A stretch of DNA of 64,000 nt, taken from the NCBI GenBank assembly GCA_021513715.1, contig CP084167.1, positions 574,124 through 638,123 on the forward strand. The letters run 5' to 3'. The notes below the pieces were generated by a model. The model was given only the letters and a program-made list of their open reading frames with translations. It was not told where the DNA came from and did not search any database. The stretch comes from Candidatus Heimdallarchaeum endolithica. GTDB taxonomy: Archaea; Asgardarchaeota; Heimdallarchaeia; Heimdallarchaeales; Heimdallarchaeaceae. Made by a program: the position numbers and the translations under genes. This document shows, one piece after another, positions 1 to 9,795 of the stretch (position 1 is the first letter of the stretch; every line of letters starts with the position of its first letter).

Positions 1-3000
1 ACACCAGGAAAAATTGCAAAGTTCATTTCTGAAAACACAGGTGTTCTTGAAGAGACAAGTTATTCAGTTGAAACAACTGTAACCAAGGAGGAAGTAAAAA
101 GAGCAGAAACTTCAAGTGTTTCAACAGGAGACACTTTAGTGCAAATTAAAGAAATAATCGGAAAACACACAGGTTATGACATTCAAGATCTAGATGAAAA
201 CTATGACCTAGAAGAAGATCTGGGAATAGATACAGTAAAACAAGCAGAAATTTTTGGAGATTTAAGAGATTTATTCGGATTAGATTTAGATGAGACTTAT
301 GCTTTAGCAGATTATCGAACAATAGCTGACATTGCCCAAGCAATATCTACAGAGAAACCAGTGGAAAAGGTAGAACAAGTGGAAACTGAAGAAAGTAGAG
401 AGGTTAGAAAGGAACAACAACCAACAATCATATCTGAAGCTGAAAGTTCAATTTCCAGAGAAGAAGTTACAAAAGAAGTGCTTTCAATTATTTCAGAAAT
501 TACAGGATACGATACAGAAGATATAGAAATAGAGATGGATCTAGAAGAAGATTTGGGTGTTGACAGTATCAAGATTGCTGAAATTCTAAGCTCTTTGGGA
601 AGTAAGTTCAACCTTGAATTTGATGAGATGTCTGATCTTTCAGGAATTAGAACTACAAAAGATATAGTGGAAGCAGTGATAAAAATTAAACAATCTATTA
701 AACAAACTCAAACCACGGCCAAAACAGAAGAACAATTAGCTGTAAGTCAAGAAATAAAAGTTGAACAAGAAGAAGAAATAGTTATTCGTAGTGTAGAACC
801 TGTTCTAAAGCCTTTAGAACAAGGTGAAGTAAATAAATTTAGTCTAGAAGATAAAAATCTCTTACTTCTAGATATTCATTCAAAAGAAGCTAAATATATC
901 TATTCTCTACTTGAACAGAAAAAAGCTAAAATTGAGCTCGTCAGGATTAATTCTGAAGACTCAGAAAAACCAAATAATAATGAATATGACTTAATCCTAA
1001 TCTTATTACCAGATGATAACAATTCTGCAAATGATACTAAATACTTTGAGCAACTATTTCTTACCCTACAACATCTAGATTACAACAATAATACTAAGAT
1101 TGTTTCTTACTCTGTTGAAGACTATTTAGACTCTAAAAAGAAGATAATTCCTTTAAGTGGAGGTATATCCGCTTTTGTTAAGACTATTGGTCAAGAATTT
1201 GAACTAGACATTAAACATGTTTATTCCACAAAACCTGAAGAACTAGTTACAGAGTTGGAAAATTGGGATAAAAACCTTGAAGTTATTTATTCAAAGGGTA
1301 AAAGATACATTTTCAGTCACATGAGAAAAATTCCTTTAGAACAATTACAAAAAGAAAGAATTGAACTTACTGAAGATGATCTTATACTCGTTACTGGAGG
1401 AGCAAGAGGTATAACTTATGAATGTATTAAAGAACTTACAAAAGATGCTAAACCTTCAATTGCTATCGTTGGTAGAACTAAACTTCCAGAAGATGTATCT
1501 GAATTGCTCTTCTTAACTGACAAAGAAATAGCAAATAAAAAAGAAGAGATAAAAGAAAAACTTGCTCAAGAAAATGAAAAAGTTACTCCAGTGATGATAG
1601 AAAAAGCTTGGAAACGCTTCCTAAACACTGTCGAAATTGCAAAGAATATTCTCTATTTAATTGAAAATGAAGTGAATGCTAACTATTATTCTGCAGATGT
1701 TTCAGATGAAGAACAAATGAAAAGTGTTTTGATTCAAATTGAAGAAGATTTCGAAAAACCAGTAACTCTTGTTATTCATGGAGCAGGAATAGAAGAATCT
1801 AAAGCTTTCAAGAAAAAGAAACTAGAAATGGCAAAGAAAATAGTACAAGTAAAGATTTCAGGATTGTACAATATTCTAAATAATATTGATCAATCTAATT
1901 TGAAGAAAATCATCTGCTTTAGCTCAATTGCAGGAAGATTCGGTAATAGAGGACAAGTAGATTATGCTTTTGCAAATGGTTATCTAGCTAGAACATGTTG
2001 GAGACTTAAACAACAAGGAATTGACGCTCTAGCTATAGATTGGTCAGCTTGGGCAGATATAGGAATGGCAACACAAGGTTCTATTCTTAAAGTGCTGAAA
2101 GCAGCAGGAATAACTCCCATACCATTAAAAGAAGGAATAAGAATGTTTACTGAACTAACCAATTACACCTTCGAACAAAGCGAATTAATAGTTGCAGGAA
2201 AACTTGGACTTCTTCTAAAAGAAACAGAAGATAAAAAAACAAGTGGACAACTAGAGACTAGTATGAACTCAGAAAAATATCCAATGATCGATGAAATAAG
2301 AAAGACTGACAACAGTTTTATAGCTTTAAAGATGTTAAAATATGATTACGACTTATATATGAGAGATCATCAAATCCAAGGATTGCCAATATTTCCTGCA
2401 GTAATGGGATTAGAATTCTTCGCAGAGATGTTCAAACTTACAACAGAAAAAGATGTTCGAGCAATAACAGAAATATCGTTTAGAGAAGCAATTAAACAGT
2501 TTAAGAACAAAGATGTTGAACTTCAATGTTCATTTGATACAGAAAAAGGAGATATGAAAATTAAAACAATCTTTACAGACATTAAAGGAGTTCAAAAAGA
2601 AAAGAAACACTTCATCTGTAAGTCTGTAAAAAATACGACAGAAAAAAGCTATAAGAAAAAGAATATAGAAAAAAGAGTTATACCACTACTTTCCAAAGAA
2701 GTGATCTATCAGCTTTTCTTCCATGGCCCAAGTTTTCAAGTTTTGGAGAATTTGAATGAAATAAAAGGAAATATCATTTCCACTAATGTCAAGATTCCAA
2801 ATCTGCCTTTATTCAAAGATGAAGAATTAAAAACTATTCTCATTCCTCGAGCAATAGAAGCTGCTTTACAGACAGCAGGGTTGTATGACATGTTCATTAA
2901 CAATGTTGTTTCATTGCCCTCAAAAATAAAGAACTTGGAAGTATACAAAGAAACAGAAGCTGTTTTTGCCGAAGCTGAATTCCTAAAAATAGAGGAAAGA

Positions 3001-3813
3001 CATAGTTACTTCAATGTAAAGATTTACGATGCTGAAGGAGAAGTAATAATGGTTTTAGAAGAACTAGGAATGATACATACTACTATGCCCATAAATTTGG
3101 ACGAAAAAGGAAAGAAACTCTTCCAGATAATTAAAGGATATCATGAAATAAGAACGAAAGTAGATGACGAAAAAGTAGCTGTTTTACCTATTCACAAAGT
3201 AGTAGAAGAATACAGAAAAAATAGACAAGAACTAGAAAATAAACTAGTCGCTTACGAAAAAACAAGATTTACTAAAATATCCAACGAAAAAAGGAAAATG
3301 GAATATTTAGCAGGAGTAATTCTTGCTAAAGAACTTTTTTCAAAATATGAAAACATTACAGATTTCAGAAGTATAGAAATAAAAAAGAAAAATAGGGGGC
3401 AACCTTATTTTTTCAACAGGCAATTAAAAAAAGAAACAGATTGGTATGTTTCAATTAGTCATTCAAATGATTTCGCCGTGGTCTCTATTGAGAGACAACC
3501 AGTAGGAATAGATATAGAAAAGGTAGAAGAAAGAAGTAAAAGTTTCTATGGTGAAGTTTTTTCAGATTATGAATTATCAAAAATTGCAAATGACCATACT
3601 TTAGGAACAAAATATTGGACGGCTAAAGAGTCATTAACTAAAGCATTAGGAGAAGGATTGCATGTTAAACTTAAAGAAATTGAGTTTGGTTATAACGATG
3701 GCAAATTTGATCTAAAAAAATATCCTTCTTCTCTAAAACAAGATCAATTACATACATCTATCGAATCTATTGAAGCAGCAGGATATGTTGTTTCTAAATG
3801 TGTAATAAAATAA
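1..3813 (+). CDS. Polyketide/PUFA-synthase-like megasynthase, C-terminal part (ACPs-KR-DH-PPTase), 5' end outside window
   Basis: The frame is open from base 1, so the gene begins upstream; the first possible start inside the window (GTG, 139) is internal. Numbering from 139, the order is: end of an earlier ACP before base 60; ACP at residues 1-70 with DLGIDT; ACP at about 108-182 with DLGVDS (Ser143 is the phosphopantetheine site); ketoreductase at about 410-690 with TGGARGIT (419-426), Lys573, Ser596, Tyr609 and Asn613; hot-dog dehydratase at about 730-980 with the HxxxGxxxxP motif (His744, Gly748, Pro753); and a Sfp-type phosphopantetheinyl transferase at about 1050-1224 with GIDIE (1123-1127) and WTAKES (1160-1165). 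This order resembles PfaA-type PUFA and related type I synthases, where KS and AT lie at the N-terminus (not visible here). It would extend and partly reduce acyl chains from malonyl units in the cytoplasm. Such enzymes are unusual in archaea. A hydrolase and acyl-CoA carboxylase subunits follow. The product is unknown. Confidence 0.85.
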   Translation, partial: TPGKIAKFISENTGVLEETSYSVETTVTKEEVKRAETSSVSTGDTLVQIKEIIGKHTGYDIQDLDENYDLEEDLGIDTVKQAEIFGDLRDLFGLDLDETYALADYRTIADIAQAISTEKPVEKVEQVETEESREVRKEQQPTIISEAESSISREEVTKEVLSIISEITGYDTEDIEIEMDLEEDLGVDSIKIAEILSSLGSKFNLEFDEMSDLSGIRTTKDIVEAVIKIKQSIKQTQTTAKTEEQLAVSQEIKVEQEEEIVIRSVEPVLKPLEQGEVNKFSLEDKNLLLLDIHSKEAKYIYSLLEQKKAKIELVRINSEDSEKPNNNEYDLILILLPDDNNSANDTKYFEQLFLTLQHLDYNNNTKIVSYSVEDYLDSKKKIIPLSGGISAFVKTIGQEFELDIKHVYSTKPEELVTELENWDKNLEVIYSKGKRYIFSHMRKIPLEQLQKERIELTEDDLILVTGGARGITYECIKELTKDAKPSIAIVGRTKLPEDVSELLFLTDKEIANKKEEIKEKLAQENEKVTPVMIEKAWKRFLNTVEIAKNILYLIENEVNANYYSADVSDEEQMKSVLIQIEEDFEKPVTLVIHGAGIEESKAFKKKKLEMAKKIVQVKISGLYNILNNIDQSNLKKIICFSSIAGRFGNRGQVDYAFANGYLARTCWRLKQQGIDALAIDWSAWADIGMATQGSILKVLKAAGITPIPLKEGIRMFTELTNYTFEQSELIVAGKLGLLLKETEDKKTSGQLETSMNSEKYPMIDEIRKTDNSFIALKMLKYDYDLYMRDHQIQGLPIFPAVMGLEFFAEMFKLTTEKDVRAITEISFREAIKQFKNKDVELQCSFDTEKGDMKIKTIFTDIKGVQKEKKHFICKSVKNTTEKSYKKKNIEKRVIPLLSKEVIYQLFFHGPSFQVLENLNEIKGNIISTNVKIPNLPLFKDEELKTILIPRAIEAALQTAGLYDMFINNVVSLPSKIKNLEVYKETEAVFAEAEFLKIEERHSYFNVKIYDAEGEVIMVLEELGMIHTTMPINLDEKGKKLFQIIKGYHEIRTKVDDEKVAVLPIHKVVEEYRKNRQELENKLVAYEKTRFTKISNEKRKMEYLAGVILAKELFSKYENITDFRSIEIKKKNRGQPYFFNRQLKKETDWYVSISHSNDFAVVSIERQPVGIDIEKVEERSKSFYGEVFSDYELSKIANDHTLGTKYWTAKESLTKALGEGLHVKLKEIEFGYNDGKFDLKKYPSSLKQDQLHTSIESIEAAGYVVSKCVIK

Positions 3814-3848
3814 TATGGAAATTAAAAATAAAAAAAAGGTGATAATAC

Positions 3849-4610
3849 ATGTTACAACTGAATTATGATATTAAATTTAGAAAGGATTTCATTCATGGAA
3901 TTCTTTATTTGCCAGAGGAAGAGGGGCAATTTCCTCTAGTCATAAGATTGAACGGTTTTCCAGGCAATTCTCCAGAAAAGGAAGAACAAAGGTTAGCAGA
4001 TATTATCACCCAGAATAATATGGCTTTTTATGCCTTTGACTATGTAGGAGTAAGAAAAAGTACAGGGACTTTTAATTATTATACAAGTCTAGAAAACATA
4101 AATACTGTAATAACTGATTTATCTCATCACCCTCGAATTAATCCTGCAAAAATAGCTCTTCTTGGAGAAAGCTTTGGAGGAGCAATGGCAATAAGCCAAG
4201 GAGTGAGAGACCAAAGAATAAAATGTATTGTTTTAAGGTCTCCTGTATATGATACTGAAGTTATTCCTCAAATTCCGTCTTTTAATACTTTAGTTAAAAT
4301 ATGGTCCAGAAACAATCAAATACGTTTTCCTAAAGGAGACATAAGTGAATTATACTATAAACAAACAAATCTTTACAACCCTAAAAAAATAGCAAATCTG
4401 GTTAACTGCCCAGTAAAATTAATAGCAGGAGATAAAGATGAGTTGTTAGAAGTTAAGGGTTTTAGAGAACTTTACAAATGTTTACCTCGAAAATCAAGAA
4501 AAGGAATTGATATTATCAAAGGAGCAGATCATAACTTTACTAAACAAAAACAGTTTATTGAATTAAAAAGTGAACTTTCCAGTTTTTTGACTTGTTGCCT
4601 TTTAAGCTGA
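3849..4610 (+). CDS. Alpha/beta hydrolase, possible thioesterase of the synthase locus
   Basis: This is a 253-residue serine hydrolase of the alpha/beta fold. The nucleophile elbow GESFGG places Ser108; the acid is probably Asp197 in GDKDE and the histidine His228 in GADHNF. An oxyanion-type stretch NGFPG lies near residue 37. There is no signal peptide, so it should be cytoplasmic. The ATG is preceded by AAGGTGAT at good spacing and lies 35 nt behind the synthase stop, so the two are probably cotranscribed. From the family alone it could be an esterase, peptidase or dienelactone-hydrolase-like enzyme. Release of an acyl chain from the upstream ACPs is an inference from position only. Confidence 0.8.
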   Translation: MLQLNYDIKFRKDFIHGILYLPEEEGQFPLVIRLNGFPGNSPEKEEQRLADIITQNNMAFYAFDYVGVRKSTGTFNYYTSLENINTVITDLSHHPRINPAKIALLGESFGGAMAISQGVRDQRIKCIVLRSPVYDTEVIPQIPSFNTLVKIWSRNNQIRFPKGDISELYYKQTNLYNPKKIANLVNCPVKLIAGDKDELLEVKGFRELYKCLPRKSRKGIDIIKGADHNFTKQKQFIELKSELSSFLTCCLLS

Positions 4611-4631
4611 ACAATATATGGAGTGTAACAA

Positions 4632-5114
4632 ATGAAGAAAAAAATAATCTACAACAATAGAGAATACATAATAGAAGCCAAAGGAAAAGACGAGATAGTA
4701 GTAAATAATAAGACTTTCAAAGTAAACTTAAGAGAAAAAAACAAGAATTTTTTCAACATAGAAATACAAGGAAAGAAGTTTATAATAGAAGTAAGAGATG
4801 GAGAGTTCTATTTAGACGGAGAAAAAATAGAAAAATTATCTGTCAGCCCCTATTTTCCACAATTAAAGAAACAAAAACAGATGATTAATTCGCAAAAAGA
4901 AGTAGTAAAAGCTCCTATTCCAGGAACTATAACTCAAATACTAGTAAAAGAGGGAGATACAGTTGAAAAAGATCAAGAATTATTCATTTTGGAAGCTATG
5001 AAAATGAGAAATAGGATTTTAGTAAATATAGACAAAGGAGTAGTAAAAAAAATATTTGTAAGTGAAAATGAAACAGTAGTCCAAGATCAAAAACTAGCAA
5101 CAATTGAAAATTAA
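4632..5114 (+). CDS. Biotin carboxyl carrier protein of an acyl-CoA/pyruvate carboxylase
   Basis: A 160-residue protein whose last 70 residues form a biotinyl domain. The motif EAMKM places the biotin lysine at Lys124, with the usual PIPGTI hairpin about 27 residues earlier. The first 80 residues are a basic, beta-rich extension as in archaeal and actinobacterial acyl-CoA carboxylase small subunits. It carries carboxybiotin between biotin carboxylase and a carboxyltransferase. The start follows the hydrolase stop by 21 nt, so it belongs to the same unit as the megasynthase. The partner biotin carboxylase is encoded convergently just downstream. No carboxyltransferase or biotin ligase gene is in the window. 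Confidence 0.9.
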   Translation: MKKKIIYNNREYIIEAKGKDEIVVNNKTFKVNLREKNKNFFNIEIQGKKFIIEVRDGEFYLDGEKIEKLSVSPYFPQLKKQKQMINSQKEVVKAPIPGTITQILVKEGDTVEKDQELFILEAMKMRNRILVNIDKGVVKKIFVSENETVVQDQKLATIEN

Positions 5115-5178
5115 GAATAATCAGATTTTAAAATAAATTAAACAAAAATAAAATGGAAAAACAGTAAATTTTTTTATG

Positions 5179-6684
5179 TTAAAGGTTCCTTGTTTGCTCT
5201 AACTTACTTCTTTGTTTCCACAGATTAAGTATTCTTCGCTGCTTCTCTCCTCGTGTTCCGTTTCTTACTCTTTTTGTTGAACCTAAGCCTATTTTTTCAT
5301 AAAAAGCGTAAAGAGCAGCAACTTTTATTTCTTCGTTTTCTTCTATCTTTTCTTTGATCGAAGCTTTTTCTATAAAGTCTGTAGAAACTATTCTTTTCTG
5401 AAATTCTTTTGTTTCAAGTATAGTTTTATGGAAATCTATGTTGGTTGTAATCCCACTTATTGTTAATTCTTTAAAAGCCAACCTTGCTCTTTCTATTGCA
5501 TCATTTCTGGTTTTTCCCCAAACAATAAGTTTACCTAGTAGAGAGTCATATTCGTTTGATACATTGTATGATGAAAAGACAAAAGTGTCGAATCTAACAT
5601 GATAAATACTTGGAGCGATTAATTGTTCAATTTTTCCCGATTTAGGCAAAAAGGTTTTTGGATCTTCAGCATTTATTCTAAATTCAATTGCACTTCCATT
5701 TATTTTTATTTCATCTTGAACATAACTTAATTTTAATCCCCCTGCTACTCTGATTTGTTCAACTACAAGATCTATTCCAGTTACCATTTCTGTTACAGGG
5801 TGTTCTACTTGAATTCTAGGATTAACTTCATTAAAATAAATTTGTCCATCTTTGTAAAGAAATTCAGCTGTTCCAGCATTAACATATCCAAGCTCTTTAG
5901 CCATCTTACAGACTTTTTCTCCAAGTTCATTTCTTTCCTGTTCTGTCAAAAATGAAGGAGCTTCCTCAATTAATTTCTGATGAGAACGCTGAATACTACA
6001 TTCTCTATCTCCCAAATGGATTACATTACCATACCTATCTCCAATAAACTGTATCTCTATGTGTCTTGGAGACTCAATATATTTCTCAATAAAAACAGTC
6101 TTATTACCGAAAAAGTTCTCGGCAACTGATTGTGCTCCTAAAAGAGAAATTTCTAAAGTTTCAGGAGAGGTTACAATTTCCATTCCTTTTCCTCCCCCTC
6201 CAAAAGCAGCTTTAATGATTATAGGATAACCTATTTCTTCAGCTACTGCTTTAGCCTCTTCTAATGTTTCTACATATCCTTTTGAACCTGGAACAGTAGG
6301 AATACCTACTTTACTTGCTATGCTTCTAGCTTTAACTTTATCTCCTAAAAGATCAATAACTTCGGGAGATGGACCAATGAAAACAATTTTGCTTTTTCTT
6401 ACTTTTCTTGCAAATTCTGAATTCTCAGAGAGAAAACCATAACCTGGGTGTATAGCATCACACTTAGCTTTTTTAGCAATTTTTATTATTTTATCAATGT
6501 TAAGATAAGTTTCATTAACTGAACCAGAACCAATACAATAAGCTTCATCTGCTAGTTTAACGTGTAATGATTGAGAATCGACTACAGTAAAGATAGCTAC
6601 AGTTTTAATATTCATAAGTTTACAAGCACGAATGATTCTAACAGCTATCTCTCCTCGATTTGCAATAAGTATCTTCTTAAGCAT
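5179..6684 (-). CDS. accC: Biotin carboxylase subunit of acyl-CoA (or pyruvate) carboxylase
   Basis: A 501-residue biotin carboxylase. It has the N-terminal ILIANRGEIAVRI, the ATP-grasp glycine loop FGGGGKGM at 161-168, the catalytic stretch EVNPRIQVEHPVTE at 286-299 and a C-terminal biotin carboxylase domain. It uses ATP and bicarbonate to carboxylate the biotin of the carrier protein. It lies tail-to-tail with the carrier gene (64 nt gap) and must have its own promoter in 6685-6870. The last 40 residues are a basic extension without recognisable motif. Archaeal homologues serve acetyl/propionyl-CoA carboxylase or pyruvate carboxylase; the nearby synthase favours malonyl-CoA supply, but this is inference. 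Confidence 0.92.
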   Translation of the reverse strand: MLKKILIANRGEIAVRIIRACKLMNIKTVAIFTVVDSQSLHVKLADEAYCIGSGSVNETYLNIDKIIKIAKKAKCDAIHPGYGFLSENSEFARKVRKSKIVFIGPSPEVIDLLGDKVKARSIASKVGIPTVPGSKGYVETLEEAKAVAEEIGYPIIIKAAFGGGGKGMEIVTSPETLEISLLGAQSVAENFFGNKTVFIEKYIESPRHIEIQFIGDRYGNVIHLGDRECSIQRSHQKLIEEAPSFLTEQERNELGEKVCKMAKELGYVNAGTAEFLYKDGQIYFNEVNPRIQVEHPVTEMVTGIDLVVEQIRVAGGLKLSYVQDEIKINGSAIEFRINAEDPKTFLPKSGKIEQLIAPSIYHVRFDTFVFSSYNVSNEYDSLLGKLIVWGKTRNDAIERARLAFKELTISGITTNIDFHKTILETKEFQKRIVSTDFIEKASIKEKIEENEEIKVAALYAFYEKIGLGSTKRVRNGTRGEKQRRILNLWKQRSKLEQTRNL

Positions 6685-6870
6685 GAAAAGTGAATATACT
6701 ACACCTTTATTTAAATGAGTTGTTGTTTTATGAGTAAAAAATATTATAAAAAAAAACTGTGATTCAATTTACTAGAATTTATATTTAGCATCTAAAATAT
6801 GAAAATACCAAAAAAAAATTGTAAAAAAAATATTGTTCAGAAAAAAGAATAAATGAAAAAAATAAAAAAA

Positions 6871-8256
6871 TTAGTTTTGAGATGAGATGTTTATTCCTTT
6901 AGTTTTGATATAAGGAGTTTCTAAATAACCACTAACTTTCTTTGTTTCCTTGCTTAAAGATAGGATATTTTTCAGTACATCGAAAACATTACCTGCAATA
7001 GTCACATTGGTTAAAGGTGTTGTAATTTCACCATTTTTTATGAGTTGAGCACCTTTAGCTACTCCAGAGAATATACCATTCTCTGATCTTTGAGAACCAG
7101 CAAAATATTCAAAGATTATTCCTTCTTTTATATCTTCTATCATTTCATCATATTTTATATCTCCTGGTTTAATTACTGGTACATTTGGAAAAATATTATT
7201 TGGAGGATTCATAAAACTACTATTAATAAATCCACGATAAGAATTTCCTGTTGATTGAGTGTTTGCTTTATTTGCAGTCTTTATATCAAACAAATGTGTC
7301 ATCAATACTCCTTCTTTAATTATTTCTAGTTCTTTGACAGGTGTTCCTTCGTCATCAAAAGGTCTAGCTGTAGAGGATTTTCCATCCAATGAATTATCTA
7401 TAAATGAAAAGTCGTCTATCGCTACTTTTTCACCTATACTATCTTTCCAAAGTGATTGATTGTGTTGTGTTCTTTCTGCTGATATAGCCATTGCCATAAC
7501 AATAAATAAGGGACTAAGGACGGCATCAGGCTTGAAAACAACTATATCTGAATCTATGCTTTTTAATTTTTCAACATTGACATTTCTAATAGCTCTTTCT
7601 ACTAGTTCTTTGCCAAATTTGTAGAAATCAACTTCTTTTTGATCTTTTACACTAAATGAATCTAATACAAAAGAACCTACTTTCTCTCCTTCTCTCGCAA
7701 TTGCAAGAAATGAACTATCAAGACTATTTCTGATATAATTTCCTTCAACCCCAAGAGAGTTTACTATTCCCACATATTCTTCAGAAAGGATGATTCGACT
7801 AAGGTCTGTTCTAACGCTTATAGGTGCTTCTTCAAAAGGTAATAGTATCTGTTTAGCACCATCTATTAGTTCTTCAACTGTAAAACTAGATAATCGTTTC
7901 GAAAAAAGTCCTTCTATTGTTGAGTAGGAACTGGGAGGAGCCAGAGCTATTCCTTCTTTTTTAGGTTTGACTTTTAACATTACAATTGCTTGTTCTACTG
8001 TTTGTTCTATTGCTTTTTTATCTGCCTTATTGGTATAACTAAATCCTTCTACAGAATCCTGTAAAACTCTTATTCCAAAACCTAATTCTTGCACTTCTTT
8101 CTCATTAACTATCTCTTTTCCAGAGCAAGTAACTTCTAGTTTTTTGTTATCAGAGAAAAATACTTCAGCATCTCTAACTCCTTTCTTTTCAGCATACTCA
8201 ATAGCATGTTGTGCAAGATAATAAGCTTCATCTCTATTAATATTTGATTCACTCAT
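6871..8256 (-). CDS. pmbA: PmbA/TldE-type subunit of the TldD/TldE peptidase
   Basis: This is the non-catalytic-like partner of the TldD/TldE metallopeptidase (modulator of gyrase family), about 461 residues. It has the family's overall length and C-terminal pattern (NSSFMNPPNN, SGVAKGAQLIKNGEI, TIAGN) but lacks the HExxxH zinc motif seen in its neighbour. The start at 8256 is chosen because GGAGG lies 8 nt upstream and only 1 nt separates this ATG from the stop of the upstream tldD; a slightly longer reading would overlap tldD. The two genes form an operon with translational coupling. The known role of the pair is degradation of unfolded peptides and leader-peptide removal from some RiPPs. 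Confidence 0.88.
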   Translation of the reverse strand: MSESNINRDEAYYLAQHAIEYAEKKGVRDAEVFFSDNKKLEVTCSGKEIVNEKEVQELGFGIRVLQDSVEGFSYTNKADKKAIEQTVEQAIVMLKVKPKKEGIALAPPSSYSTIEGLFSKRLSSFTVEELIDGAKQILLPFEEAPISVRTDLSRIILSEEYVGIVNSLGVEGNYIRNSLDSSFLAIAREGEKVGSFVLDSFSVKDQKEVDFYKFGKELVERAIRNVNVEKLKSIDSDIVVFKPDAVLSPLFIVMAMAISAERTQHNQSLWKDSIGEKVAIDDFSFIDNSLDGKSSTARPFDDEGTPVKELEIIKEGVLMTHLFDIKTANKANTQSTGNSYRGFINSSFMNPPNNIFPNVPVIKPGDIKYDEMIEDIKEGIIFEYFAGSQRSENGIFSGVAKGAQLIKNGEITTPLTNVTIAGNVFDVLKNILSLSKETKKVSGYLETPYIKTKGINISSQN

Positions 8257-8257
8257 T

Positions 8258-9658
8258 TTAGTTTCCTCCTGCAAGCATTGCTTTAACTGCTATATGTGGA
8301 CCTCCAGCATCTACCTTTGCTGGTTGAATCTTCCCACAAGTACCTGAACCCAAAGAAATAACAAAATCGTTTCCAACTCCAATAATGTTAGATAAAACTT
8401 CAAAAGCGTTTCCAGTTAAAACTGGACTTTGGAAAATTTCATCAGTTATCTCTCCTTTAGTAATTTTGAAAGCTTCTAATGCTCCAAACATAAATTCTCC
8501 ACTTGAGTCTGCTTGTCCATTCTGTAAGGATTTAAGGTAGTAACCATCACCTATTGCTTCTAAAAGTTCTTCAAAGCTCATATCTCCAGATTCGATGTAA
8601 GTATTCCTCATTCTAACTATTGGTTCATCAGCAAATGTAAAAGCTCTCGCATTTCCTGTAGGTTCAACACCTAATTTCGTTGCTAGCTCCCTATTTGTCA
8701 TATATCCTGTCATAACTCCATTGGTAATGATTTTCACTTCTTTTCCTTTTACTCCTTCATCATCGAAAGGTAACCATCCTACACCCATCCAGTTAGTGCT
8801 TTCTTTAAATGGGGCATCTACTATAGTTATCCGCTCATCACAAACTTTTTTCCCCAACTTACCTTGAGTAAAAGAGCCTGCAAGAACTAAATCTGCTTCT
8901 GCAGTGTGCCCTATAGCTTCGTGTGCAAGAACACCTACTATTTGGTGATCTAATAACAAATTGTGTATTCCTGCAGGGGGTAAAGTTGCATCTGCTAATT
9001 GAGAAGATTTTTCACAGGAAGATTTTACTAGTTCATCTAGAGGATGTAAGTCAAAAAACTCTGCTCCACAAGTATGAGACCAGGATTTATATCCACCAGC
9101 TATTTTTCCTTCTTTTGAAGCAACAGCATAACTAATAACTGTTGGTTTCATATCTTCCCATTCAACTCTCGTTCCTTCATTAGTAAAAATAATTCTCTTA
9201 TCAATTACTTCATTGTAGCTAATTTGAAGACTCTTGACTGCTGAATAGTCATTTTTTAATTTAGAAGCTTCTTGTATCATCTTTATTTTTTCTTCAAATG
9301 AGATATCTAATAAGCTAATTTTCCTCGGTGAAATAGCTTTTTCATCAATTATTTCTACTTCAGCTAATTGAACTTTTTCACTTTTTGAGTTCGCTGAGTT
9401 TCTAGCTAACAAAACAGCATTAGATACTATTTTCTCAGCATTTTCTTTGCTTAACTTATTCGTACTAACAAAAGCCCAACTTCCATTCACTAGAACCCTA
9501 ATTCCTATTCCGTTTCTAGATCCTACATTTGTGTTAATTTCTCCATTCTTATATACTAGATCTGCAGAATATTTGTCTTGAAACCTAGCTTCTACATATT
9601 GTGCTCCTTTTTTTTCAGCATATTCAAGTACATAATTTAATAAATCTCTTATTTCCAA
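8258..9658 (-). CDS. tldD: TldD-type zinc metallopeptidase subunit
   Basis: A 466-residue TldD with the diagnostic zinc-binding motif HEAIGH at residues 246-251 and the glycine-rich C-terminal stretch GSGTCGKIQPA. TldD carries the metal site of the TldD/TldE heterodimer, which acts on unstructured peptides in the cytoplasm. It is the first gene of the two-gene operon; its last codons contain the ribosome site of pmbA. The start (ATG at 9658) is followed by a typical TldD N-terminus. In bacteria this complex also trims RiPP leaders (microcin B17). That is worth noting because a radical SAM RiPP-like locus lies 25 kb away, but no functional link is shown by the sequence. Confidence 0.92.
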   Translation of the reverse strand: MEIRDLLNYVLEYAEKKGAQYVEARFQDKYSADLVYKNGEINTNVGSRNGIGIRVLVNGSWAFVSTNKLSKENAEKIVSNAVLLARNSANSKSEKVQLAEVEIIDEKAISPRKISLLDISFEEKIKMIQEASKLKNDYSAVKSLQISYNEVIDKRIIFTNEGTRVEWEDMKPTVISYAVASKEGKIAGGYKSWSHTCGAEFFDLHPLDELVKSSCEKSSQLADATLPPAGIHNLLLDHQIVGVLAHEAIGHTAEADLVLAGSFTQGKLGKKVCDERITIVDAPFKESTNWMGVGWLPFDDEGVKGKEVKIITNGVMTGYMTNRELATKLGVEPTGNARAFTFADEPIVRMRNTYIESGDMSFEELLEAIGDGYYLKSLQNGQADSSGEFMFGALEAFKITKGEITDEIFQSPVLTGNAFEVLSNIIGVGNDFVISLGSGTCGKIQPAKVDAGGPHIAVKAMLAGGN

Positions 9659-9795
9659 GTAATCACCTTTGATAAATAAGCACTAAAATCAAATTATTAT
9701 ACTATTATTAAAACATATACAAAAAATATGAGTAGTAATATTTATATTATTCAAAGCAATAAAGTTTTACTTAGAACATCTTTTTGGGGTTCAAA

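Noticed and set aside
8254..8274. Upstream start for pmbA giving an overlap with tldD
   Set aside because: GGAGG is spaced for the ATG at 8256, and the six extra residues (MQEETK) just read through the ribosome site.
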